Origin: Gammaproteobacteria bacterium
GTDB lineage: Bacteria; Pseudomonadota; Gammaproteobacteria; SZUA-229
Direction of reading: 5' to 3'
Length of the DNA: 6,259 bases
Assembly (NCBI GenBank): GCA_029879605.1
Contig: JAOUQA010000133.1
Location: forward strand, 1 to 6,259
The position numbers were made by a program, and so were the translations under genes. The notes under the pieces were generated by a model, which was not told the origin of the DNA, made no database searches, and was given only the letters and a program-made list of their open reading frames with translations. The first letter of the stretch is position 1. Each line of letters opens with the position of its first letter. Positions 1 through 5,677 of the stretch are shown one piece after another.

Positions 1-253
1 GTCCGGGGCAGTCTACGTGCGCATAATGACGCGCTGGTGACTCGTATTCTACGTGTGAAGTCGCGATCGTTATACCACGGGCTTTTTCTTCCGGGGCGTT
101 ATCAATCTGATCAAACGCACGCGCTTCTCCACCTTGCTGCTCTGCCATAACTTTCGTCAGCGCTGCTGTCAGTGTTGTTTTACCATGGTCAACGTGACCA
201 ATTGTGCCCACATTGACATGGGGCTTATTTCGTTCAAATTTTTCCTTGGACAT
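1..253 (-). CDS. tuf: Elongation factor Tu, N-terminal part (cut by window edge)
   Basis: EF-Tu is the cytoplasmic GTPase that carries aminoacyl-tRNA to the ribosome. Only the first 84 codons are present; the frame is open to the left edge. The translation begins [20 protein letters not shown], nearly the same as the E. coli protein. The G1 P-loop GHVDHGKT lies at residues 19-26, the switch I stretch [11 protein letters not shown] at 60-70 (Thr62 is the expected Mg/GTP-contacting residue), and the G3 motif DCPG at 81-84, exactly where the window ends. The start is fixed by family alignment and by a strong ribosome binding site 8 nt upstream. It is the last visible gene of a tRNA operon, which points to the tufB-type copy; a second tuf copy elsewhere is usual in this group but cannot be seen here. 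No frameshift or missing residue is seen in this part. Confidence 0.97.
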   Translation of the reverse strand, partial: MSKEKFERNKPHVNVGTIGHVDHGKTTLTAALTKVMAEQQGGEARAFDQIDNAPEEKARGITIATSHVEYESPARHYAHVDCPG

Positions 254-261
254 TATGAATG

Positions 262-269
262 CCTCCCCC
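262..269 (-). promoter_or_regulatory. Strong ribosome binding site of tuf
   Basis: On the minus strand this reads GGGGGAGG, ending 8 nt before the ATG of tuf. It is the strongest Shine-Dalgarno match I noticed in the window, as expected for one of the most highly translated genes of a cell, and it confirms the start chosen for tuf. Confidence 0.85.
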
Positions 270-308
270 GGATTGCATGTTCAAGTTTTAATCAAATCTA
301 CCTAATAC

Positions 309-384
<76 letters not shown>

Positions 385-445
385 AAAAATTCTGTAACAC
401 ACGGTTACCACCCAACAGCTACAGCATCTAATTCTGTTGTCTTCC

Positions 446-462
446 AAACAGCATATCTGTTT
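446..462 (-). repeat. Small hairpin in the Gly-Thr tRNA spacer
   Basis: The 83-nt spacer between tRNA-Gly and tRNA-Thr(GGU) contains AAACAG and CTGTTT separated by 5 nt, a perfect 6-bp inverted repeat 5 nt downstream of the tRNA-Gly CCA end. It may be a processing signal in the precursor, but a stem this short can arise by chance. Nothing else is seen in this spacer. Confidence 0.3.
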
Positions 463-467
463 AGATC

Positions 468-542
<75 letters not shown>

Positions 543-587
543 CTGATATCACTGATACCAATCCTTCCAGCCGCTCTCTATATAATA

Positions 588-672
588 TGGTGGAGGGGGG
601 AGGATTCGAACCTCCGAAGGCGGAGCCAGCAGATTTACAGTCTGCCCCCTTTGGCCACTCGGGAACCCCTCC
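588..672 (-). tRNA. tRNA-Tyr (anticodon GUA)
   Basis: A complete 85-nt class II tRNA with a long variable arm and encoded CCA (588-590). The acceptor stem is GGAGGGG/CCCCTCC with discriminator A. The anticodon stem CAGA/TCTG surrounds a loop with anticodon GTA at 636-638, and the T arm carries the standard TTCGAAT loop. It matches E. coli tyrU in identity and position. It is separated from the upstream tRNA-Thr(UGU) by 136 nt, which is long for a tRNA operon and holds two hairpins. Confidence 0.97.
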
Positions 673-715
673 AAAACTGGAAGCCGCGTATTTTGCTTGA
701 CCCCACAAAAACTGT

Positions 716-762
716 CAACCTAAAACGGCCCGAATCCTGAGGATTCGAGCCGTTTTAGGTTG
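716..762 (-). terminator. Strong inverted repeat between tRNA genes; possible terminator or attenuator
   Basis: Arms 716-729 and 749-762 pair over 14 bp, then after one mismatch (730 against 748) arms 731-737 and 741-747 pair over 7 bp, with a 3-nt loop at 738-740. This is by far the best hairpin in the window. Read on the minus strand the stem is followed by ACAG and then five T (707-711), so it could be an imperfect intrinsic terminator or an attenuator that lowers expression of the Tyr-Gly-Thr-tuf part. On the plus strand no clear T run follows. An RNA-processing hairpin is an alternative. Confidence 0.4.
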
Positions 763-778
763 TTTAAACAAATATTAA

Positions 779-800
779 AGGGTTCTGGGTACAGAACTCT
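779..800 (-). repeat. Hairpin just after tRNA-Thr(UGU)
   Basis: GTTCTG (782-787) and CAGAAC (792-797) form a perfect 6-bp stem with a 4-nt loop; two more pairs are possible beyond one mismatch. On the minus strand it begins about 10 nt after the tRNA CCA end and is followed by a T-rich but interrupted stretch. It could help 3'-end processing or weak termination. Evidence is modest. Confidence 0.25.
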
Positions 801-808
801 CTGGAATA

Positions 809-884
<76 letters not shown>

Positions 885-935
885 AAATAGTAAAATTCTC
901 TACTGTTATCTCTGCTTCGCGGGATGATTTTTCAA

Positions 936-964
936 ATAATCATCTGCTCGCCCTCTCTAGTCAA
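936..964 (-). promoter_or_regulatory. Candidate sigma-70 promoter of the tRNA-tuf operon
   Basis: On the minus strand TTGACT (959-964, 5 of 6 to consensus) and GATTAT (936-941, 4 of 6) are spaced by 17 nt, about 50 nt before the first tRNA. A short inverted repeat, GATGATT/AATCATC, overlaps the -10 region and the likely start. The sequence between -10 and start is AT-rich, whereas stringently controlled tRNA promoters usually have a GC-rich discriminator, so another promoter further upstream in 965-1060 is possible. Confidence 0.35.
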
Positions 965-1036
965 GCTGTCATGTGTGCTTACTATCCACATATCAACCAT
1001 CCCATCAAATAAACAAGCTTCTCTGCAAAGGCTGGC

Positions 1037-1061
1037 AATTTTAGTGAAACTCACTGAATTT
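1037..1061 (-). repeat. Weak hairpin between SPOR gene and tRNA operon
   Basis: AGTGA and TCACT with a 3-nt loop form the core; the flanking bases AATTTT and GAATTT extend the stem with one wobble and one mismatch. It lies 30 to 54 nt after the stop codon of the SPOR gene and could end the birA-coaX-SPOR transcript, but no T run follows on the minus strand. Apart from this and the candidate tRNA promoter, I see no feature in 885-1090. Confidence 0.2.
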
Positions 1062-1090
1062 CGCAATGGAATATGCAAAAAATATCAAAT

Positions 1091-1768
1091 TTAATTAGCT
1101 TTACACTGACGATCCAGAAGCGTTACACCATCAACCAGGTATTCCTGTATTTTCGCCATCAAATCTTCAGGCTTATTACTTAATGCATAATCCAGCCAGT
1201 ACAAATTATAAGTTCTGTATATAACCTCAATTTCCGGCTTAATACCTAATTTTGATATTTCTTTTACCCGGACATCTGCATACCACTTTTCTTTAAAATG
1301 TCCCAGTGAAATACTGTTTTTAACATCGCCACTCTGCAAAATGTAATAATCCTTTATATTATTTTTAGCCAGTTTCAAAATTACTTTTCGTGCATGATCA
1401 CGACCTTTATCTCCCGGTATATAGACCCAGTAACGATGTAGATCTTTCTCTTCTCTTTCTCTTACAGTAAATTCAACTTCACCTCCCAACTCCTCCCTGA
1501 TTTTAGCTACCAGTTCCTGATCCTCATAAGGACCAAGGGTATAACAGGTTTTAACAGGCTTATGATTTACATCTGTTCCCTTACTCAACATCTCCTCTTC
1601 ATCAACCGACGCCTCAACAACAGCAGGCAATGACTCCTTTAATATAACCAGTCTTTCCAGTCCCGCAGGTAACGGGACACTTTCATTGTTAACAATTTTT
1701 GGCATGTAATACTGCCAGCCAGCAAACAGGGCATTCAAGATAAATAAAAATATAAAAAATAAACGCAT
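1091..1768 (-). CDS. Membrane-anchored SPOR-domain protein
   Basis: A 225-residue protein of a family commonly found after coaX and before the tRNA-tuf operon in gammaproteobacteria. Residues 1-20 form one hydrophobic segment (signal anchor or uncleaved signal peptide), residues 21-72 are an acidic linker, and residues 73 to about 195 resemble a SPOR fold: a first strand CYTLGPY (75-81), YWVYIP (113-118), KDYYIL (139-144) and the typical NSISLGHF (151-158). SPOR domains bind denuded peptidoglycan glycans, often at the division septum, so a periplasmic envelope role is likely but unproven. Cys75 and Cys222 could form a disulfide in the periplasm (inference). The ATG lies 2 nt after the coaX stop with a weak GAG ribosome site, so translation is probably coupled. 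The domain is divergent; confidence in SPOR assignment is good but not complete. Confidence 0.8.
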   Translation of the reverse strand: MRLFFIFLFILNALFAGWQYYMPKIVNNESVPLPAGLERLVILKESLPAVVEASVDEEEMLSKGTDVNHKPVKTCYTLGPYEDQELVAKIREELGGEVEFTVREREEKDLHRYWVYIPGDKGRDHARKVILKLAKNNIKDYYILQSGDVKNSISLGHFKEKWYADVRVKEISKLGIKPEIEVIYRTYNLYWLDYALSNKPEDLMAKIQEYLVDGVTLLDRQCKAN

Positions 1769-1770
1769 AC

Positions 1771-2508
1771 TTAATTCTCTGTCAACACTACCGCACAGAT
1801 CCCATCCATAACCAGCCGGGGCTCATAAAAATATTTACAGCTAAACTGTTTCGCTATTTCCCGACCGTTTCCACCTGTAATGATACATAACAAATCTGTA
1901 TTAATCTCAGACTGATACTTTTTAATTAAGCCATTTAGACCTTCAGCCAGCACATAAAAACACCCGCCTGTAACTGCATCCTCGGTCGACCTTGCAAGAC
2001 TATTTAATTCACCCTGAAATACATCTATTGCATCTGTTCCATCCCGTAACGATGAGCACATCAAACCCACACCGGGCATAATCACCCCCCCCAGATGCTG
2101 ACCATTATTATTGATCACATCCATTGTTACAGCTGTGCCACAATCAATCACACAACAACCTGCCTGATACTTTTGCCATGCCCCAATCATTGCCAGCCAA
2201 CGATCCACACCCAGAGTATTCGTTTTAACATAGCCATTCTTTAAGCCTTTAAACTCACTCTCAACAGTTAAAAAAACCACCTCCAGATTCATGAACTCAT
2301 AAAACCAGCACTCAATATCTTTATTAATTTTCTTACCAGCAACACTACTGATATAGACCACTGATTCCTTATCAATAACTGGCAATAATTTTTCAAACAC
2401 CTGGATTATTTTTTCTTTTGAGTAAAACTCAGTTCCTTCTGACTGATAATTATTCTTATTCCAGACAGCCCATTTCAAACAGCTGTTACCCACATCAATA
2501 AGCAACAT
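1771..2508 (-). CDS. coaX: Type III pantothenate kinase
   Basis: CoaX phosphorylates pantothenate with ATP, the first step of coenzyme A synthesis, in the cytoplasm. At 245 residues it has the normal family length. The motifs are in order: the N-terminal phosphate loop DVGNS (5-9), the substrate-side GVDRW (100-104), the DCGTAVT loop (122-128), GGVIMPG (140-146) and the second nucleotide motif TGGNG (211-215). Asp122 fits the family's catalytic acidic residue. Type III kinases need a monovalent cation such as K+ and are not feedback inhibited by CoA (family knowledge). Its ATG overlaps the birA stop by one base (TAATG), indicating coupling to birA; birA-coaX pairs or fusions are common. No defect is visible. 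Confidence 0.96.
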   Translation of the reverse strand: MLLIDVGNSCLKWAVWNKNNYQSEGTEFYSKEKIIQVFEKLLPVIDKESVVYISSVAGKKINKDIECWFYEFMNLEVVFLTVESEFKGLKNGYVKTNTLGVDRWLAMIGAWQKYQAGCCVIDCGTAVTMDVINNNGQHLGGVIMPGVGLMCSSLRDGTDAIDVFQGELNSLARSTEDAVTGGCFYVLAEGLNGLIKKYQSEINTDLLCIITGGNGREIAKQFSCKYFYEPRLVMDGICAVVLTEN

Positions 2509-3314
2509 TATTCTTTTACCCTGATACTGACGTCAGCAGCATAAAACACCTTCTCAGCCTCATCGACCTGCAATCTTAAAGCACCATGTTTATTAATCCC
2601 GAGGTATCGCCCCTGTATCAACGAATCACCCTCATAGACATCCAGCATCTTACCCATACACAGATCATTTCGCTGCCACTCATCTCTAAAACTCTCAAAC
2701 CCGAATTCCAACAGCTGCTCGCAGGCTGAAATAATTTCCTTTAATAACCGCCCTACTATAACACTTCGCCCAATACCACATTTACCATCCAGTTCTTTCT
2801 GTATATCTGTCCAGGCAGTATCTATCTCAGTGCTGGACTGACCCATATCATAATTTAATCCAGTACCTATTACCGCACAGACTGCTGAATGACTCTTTAC
2901 TCTGGTTTCTACTAATATACCAGCAATCTTGCCTGAATCAGTATAAACATCATTTGGCCACTTCAATCCTGATCTTATTCCCAGGCTTGCCAGGACTCGT
3001 ACAATACAGACACCTGCGATCATACCCAGGCCATATAAGTGATCTGGAGAACCTGAAAACTCACGGACATAACTCATATAAATATTTTGCGCATGAGGCG
3101 AATACCAATGCCGCTGATTCCGGCCTCTACCTGCCAACTGCCTTTCCGCTATACAGGCTTTAGGCAGCCCATCCATGTTCCTGCACTGCTCTAATGCCCA
3201 GTCATTAGTTGATCCAATAGTTTCAAAAAAAACCAGATCACCCGTACCATCAAGCATTCCTGGCAAAAGCTGTGATTGAATTTCCAACAGATCAAGGGAT
3301 TTAGCACTATTCAT
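2508..3314 (-). CDS. birA: Biotin-protein ligase (BirA, catalytic part only)
   Basis: This enzyme makes biotinyl-AMP and transfers biotin to the carrier lysine of acetyl-CoA carboxylase (AccB) in the cytoplasm. The 268-residue protein carries the full ligase core: STN (35-37), the biotin/AMP loop GRGRNQR (62-68) that keeps the arginine equivalent to E. coli Arg118, KWPND (118-122), KIAGILVE (129-136) and GTGLN (150-154), then a C-terminal SH3-like domain (about 220-268). E. coli BirA has 321 residues with an N-terminal winged-helix DNA-binding domain; here that domain is absent, and an in-frame TAG three codons above the ATG rules out extension. It should therefore not repress biotin genes directly. 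The loop has Asn-Gln where E. coli has Arg-Gly. It heads the operon with coaX. The ribosome site is weak. Confidence 0.95.
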   Translation of the reverse strand: MNSAKSLDLLEIQSQLLPGMLDGTGDLVFFETIGSTNDWALEQCRNMDGLPKACIAERQLAGRGRNQRHWYSPHAQNIYMSYVREFSGSPDHLYGLGMIAGVCIVRVLASLGIRSGLKWPNDVYTDSGKIAGILVETRVKSHSAVCAVIGTGLNYDMGQSSTEIDTAWTDIQKELDGKCGIGRSVIVGRLLKEIISACEQLLEFGFESFRDEWQRNDLCMGKMLDVYEGDSLIQGRYLGINKHGALRLQVDEAEKVFYAADVSIRVKE

Positions 3315-3336
3315 GGCAATTGACTACACTCATCAT

Positions 3337-3364
3337 TAAAGAAACCAGCTCTACAAACCGATAT
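3337..3364 (+). promoter_or_regulatory. Candidate FliA (sigma-28) flagellar promoter of pomA
   Basis: TAAAGAAA (from 3337) is followed by ACCGATAT (3357-3364), against the sigma-28 consensus TAAA, 15 nt, GCCGATAA. Six of the eight -10 bases match and the -35 core TAAA is perfect, but the spacer is 16 nt, one more than ideal. It lies about 85 nt before pomA, the right place for a late flagellar promoter. Late motility genes such as stator genes are commonly under this sigma factor. Confidence 0.5.
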
Positions 3365-3365
3365 A

Positions 3366-3371
3366 TTTATA
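3366..3371 (-). promoter_or_regulatory. Possible -10 element for birA
   Basis: TATAAA on the minus strand, about 50 nt before the birA start, is a good -10 sequence, but no convincing -35 is seen at 17 nt. It would overlap the start region of the divergent pomA promoter, so the two transcripts may compete for the same DNA. Confidence 0.25.
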
Positions 3372-3372
3372 C

Positions 3373-3394
3373 GATTTAAAAACTATTTTAAATC
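3373..3394. repeat. Perfect 9-bp inverted repeat in the birA-pomA intergenic region
   Basis: GATTTAAAA and TTTTAAATC are separated by ACTA, a perfect 22-nt dyad just downstream of the candidate pomA promoter and upstream of the possible birA -10. It could be a protein operator or, in the pomA transcript, a 5' stem-loop close to the start of the mRNA. It is very AT-rich in an AT-rich gap, so chance is not excluded. Confidence 0.45.
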
Positions 3395-3450
3395 CTGATT
3401 TATTTCATTGAAATTAATATTAACATTTTGAGCATTTATCTGGAGAAATT

Positions 3451-4218
3451 GTGGATTTAGCAACCCTGCTGGGGATGATTATTGCTTTTGGTTTTATCAT
3501 CGGCGCCATATTAACCGGCGGTTCTTTAATATTATTTATCAACCCACCTTCATTGCTCATTGTAATTGGCGGCAGTATTGCGGTTGTACTCATGCAATTT
3601 ACCCTATCGCAATTTTTTAGTGCAATGAAAGTTGGAGCAAAGGCATTTTTTCATAAACCAGTCAATCGACAGGATCTTATTGATCAGGCAGTCCTACTCG
3701 CTAATATCGCAAGAAAAGAAGGTATGATGGCCCTCGAATCCCAGGAAATTGACAACCCGTTTTTATACAAGGGAATACAGCTTTGTGTTGATGGACACCC
3801 CCCGGAACTGGTAAGACGCATGTTAAGTAAGGACATCAGTCTGACGATACAAAGACACGAAAGAGGCCAGAAAATATTTAAAGCACTGGGAACGATATCG
3901 CCCGCAATGGGCATGATTGGAACCCTGATAGGCCTGGTGCAAATGCTGGCGAATATGGACGATCCCAAAGCAATTGGCCCTGCAATGGCAGTAGCCCTGC
4001 TTACCACCTTGTATGGCGCTGTCATAGCCAATGCATTTGCCTTGCCTATTGCTGATAAACTAACGCTTCGTAGCGAAGAAGAAAAAAATAATCGCACACT
4101 CATTCTTGAAACAATTAGTGGAATTCAGGAAGGCATGAATCCCAGGGTACTGGAAGAAATGTTAAAAACATTCCTTCCCGAAAGCGAGCGTGTCTCCGCA
4201 GATCAAAATGAAACATAA
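3451..4218 (+). CDS. pomA: Flagellar motor stator protein PomA/MotA family
   Basis: This inner-membrane protein forms, with PomB, the ion-driven stator that turns the flagellar rotor. It has 255 residues with four membrane segments: about 3-21, 28-50, 147-169 and 178-203. The cytoplasmic loop between segments 2 and 3 has charged residues, including Arg122, Arg123 and Lys127, in the stretch that contacts the rotor protein FliG in this family. The segment PAMGMIGT (151-158) carries the conserved proline of segment 3, and DDPKAIGPAMAVALLTTLYG (170-189) is identical to Vibrio PomA as I recall it. It starts at GTG, supported by GGAG 5 nt upstream and by the family N-terminus MDLATLLG. The similarity is to the PomA (sodium) group rather than E. 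coli MotA, so sodium coupling is likely but not proved. It leads the operon with pomB 5 nt behind. Confidence 0.96.
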   Translation: MDLATLLGMIIAFGFIIGAILTGGSLILFINPPSLLIVIGGSIAVVLMQFTLSQFFSAMKVGAKAFFHKPVNRQDLIDQAVLLANIARKEGMMALESQEIDNPFLYKGIQLCVDGHPPELVRRMLSKDISLTIQRHERGQKIFKALGTISPAMGMIGTLIGLVQMLANMDDPKAIGPAMAVALLTTLYGAVIANAFALPIADKLTLRSEEEKNNRTLILETISGIQEGMNPRVLEEMLKTFLPESERVSADQNET

Positions 4219-4223
4219 CTACG

Positions 4224-5069
4224 ATGGATGATGAAGCAGAAGAGAAAAAATGCGAAGAAGGTGCACCTGCGTGGCTAGCAACATTTGCCGACCTTATGTC
4301 TCTTTTAATGTGCTTCTTTGTATTACTACTGGCTTTCTCAGAATTAGATGTACTAAAATTTAAACAGCTGGCTGGATCCATGTCTGCCGCCTTTGGCGTA
4401 CAACGTGAGATAAAAACCAAGGAAATCCCGAAAGGCACCAGTGTTATAGCCAAAGAATTTAGCCCTGGCCGACCCAAGCCTACAGCTCTAAAAGTCCTGC
4501 GCCAACAAACAACCAATGACAGAAAGCAAAATCTTGATTTTCGTGATGGCAAACGTATCGGTAAAGGCGACACAAAAAAAACTGCTGTTAAAATCGAAAA
4601 CCTTAAGCAAGCCCTTAAATCACAGATTGCTAAAGGCAGTATCGAAGTTACTGGAAATGATGTACGAACAATTATTCGTATTAGAGAAAAGGGATCATTT
4701 CCATCAGGTAGCGCAAGAATCAACCCAAGCTTTTCACCTGTAATGAAAAAAATTGCCGAAACTGTTCAACAAACACCTGGTCAGATACATATTGCAGGAC
4801 ATACAGATAACGTCCCAATCAACACTTTTAGATTCAAATCCAACTGGGAATTATCCTCAGCAAGAGCCGTTTCTATTCTTAATGAGCTAATACGTCACGA
4901 GAGAATTGATAACAACAGGCTGGTTATACAGGGACATGCAGACACCAGGCCACTGGTACCAAACACAACAGCTGCAAACAGGGCAATTAACCGAAGGGTT
5001 GAAATAACTATTGTAAAAACACAAAATACGATTAATGAAGCCCCCAGCCTGATCAAATTTTCAGAGTAA
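4224..5069 (+). CDS. pomB: Flagellar motor stator protein PomB/MotB family
   Basis: PomB pairs with PomA and anchors the stator to peptidoglycan. The 281-residue protein has a short cytoplasmic N-terminus, one membrane segment (about 17-39) with the ion-binding aspartate Asp23 in TFADLMSLLMCFFVLLL, a plug/linker region (40-130), and a periplasmic OmpA-type peptidoglycan-binding domain (about 140-265). That domain contains GHTDN (192-196), NWELSSARA (207-215) and NRAINRRVEI (252-261). The stretch ELDVLKFKQLAGSM and the following IPKGTSVIAKEFSPGRPKPT closely match Vibrio PomB. The linker is shorter than that of Vibrio PomB (about 315 residues). No clear ribosome site precedes the ATG, 5 nt after pomA, so translation is probably coupled. 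Nothing essential is missing. Confidence 0.96.
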   Translation: MDDEAEEKKCEEGAPAWLATFADLMSLLMCFFVLLLAFSELDVLKFKQLAGSMSAAFGVQREIKTKEIPKGTSVIAKEFSPGRPKPTALKVLRQQTTNDRKQNLDFRDGKRIGKGDTKKTAVKIENLKQALKSQIAKGSIEVTGNDVRTIIRIREKGSFPSGSARINPSFSPVMKKIAETVQQTPGQIHIAGHTDNVPINTFRFKSNWELSSARAVSILNELIRHERIDNNRLVIQGHADTRPLVPNTTAANRAINRRVEITIVKTQNTINEAPSLIKFSE

Positions 5070-5074
5070 TTACA

Positions 5075-5677
5075 ATGAACGAATCAGAAACAGAACAAAA
5101 TGAACGCAGGGACTATTTTCGAATTGAAGATCGATTATACCTAAGCTATGAATGCATTACTGATGAGGACTACCTGAAATCTCCCGAAATCCTTAGTCAG
5201 TCAGGTGAAAGCAGCTTTTCATTAACCGCCAGCTTCGCCACCTTAAACCATGAAAATAACCACCTGTTAAGCAATATCAAGCGCACCACACCGGAAATTG
5301 CCCAGTACCTGGCCATGCTAAATCAAAAAATCGACTCTCTTGGTAAACACCTGCTTGAATCAAGCATGGAACTTTCACAAAACAACCTTGTAGATGCCAA
5401 TATAAGCGCCTCAGGCATTGCATTCACAGCCAGAAAATCGCTCGACAAAAATCAGGCTCTAAGAATTAAAATAGTACTTATGCCAGAAAAAATAGGTATT
5501 CTGACATATGGACGTGTTATTAACTGTACGCAAGATAATGTACAAAATGGATTTATTATCAGTCTTGACTTCGAACATATTCTCGACAATGACAGGGAAC
5601 TGTTAATAAAACACAACCTGAATAAACAAATGATCGAACTTAGAAAAAGATCAACCGAACAAAAAAAACCAGATTAG
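5075..5677 (+). CDS. PilZ-domain protein with helical insertion
   Basis: A 200-residue cytoplasmic protein with no signal peptide or membrane segment. It has both cyclic-di-GMP binding signatures of PilZ: RRDYFR (RxxxR, Arg12 and Arg16) and NISASG (109-114, fitting the D/NxSxxG motif), with later strands at about 128-135 and 142-168. In ordinary PilZ domains the two motifs lie about 20-35 residues apart; here about 90. The inserted stretch has a heptad pattern at I68, I75, L79, L82, I86, L89, L93 and L100, predicting a coiled coil and oligomerisation. A coiled-coil, tetrameric PilZ protein is known from Xanthomonas (XCC6012), but it lacks the binding residues, as I recall. Position 5 nt after pomB suggests it modulates the stator or motor in response to cyclic-di-GMP (inference). 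A role as a YcgR-like brake is possible, although no YcgR N-terminal domain is apparent. Confidence 0.85.
   Translation: MNESETEQNERRDYFRIEDRLYLSYECITDEDYLKSPEILSQSGESSFSLTASFATLNHENNHLLSNIKRTTPEIAQYLAMLNQKIDSLGKHLLESSMELSQNNLVDANISASGIAFTARKSLDKNQALRIKIVLMPEKIGILTYGRVINCTQDNVQNGFIISLDFEHILDNDRELLIKHNLNKQMIELRKRSTEQKKPD

Noticed and set aside
761..770. 10-bp palindrome TGTTTAAACA next to the tRNA-operon hairpin
   Set aside because: Too short and AT-rich to claim as a binding site.
885..1090. Possible small RNA or riboswitch between the SPOR gene and the tRNA operon
   Set aside because: Only weak short hairpins are visible and no conserved riboswitch element was recognised.
2954..3163. Plus-strand frame of 69 codons inside birA
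   Set aside because: Antisense to a well-conserved birA region with no ribosome site or family resemblance.
3684..4103. Minus-strand frame of 139 codons inside pomA
   Set aside because: Shadow of the conserved pomA coding frame.
4115..4743. Minus-strand frame of 202 codons (4115-4723) and a plus-strand frame of 75 codons (4516-4743) within pomB
   Set aside because: Both overlap the PomB frame, whose motifs run through the whole region; neither looks like a protein family.
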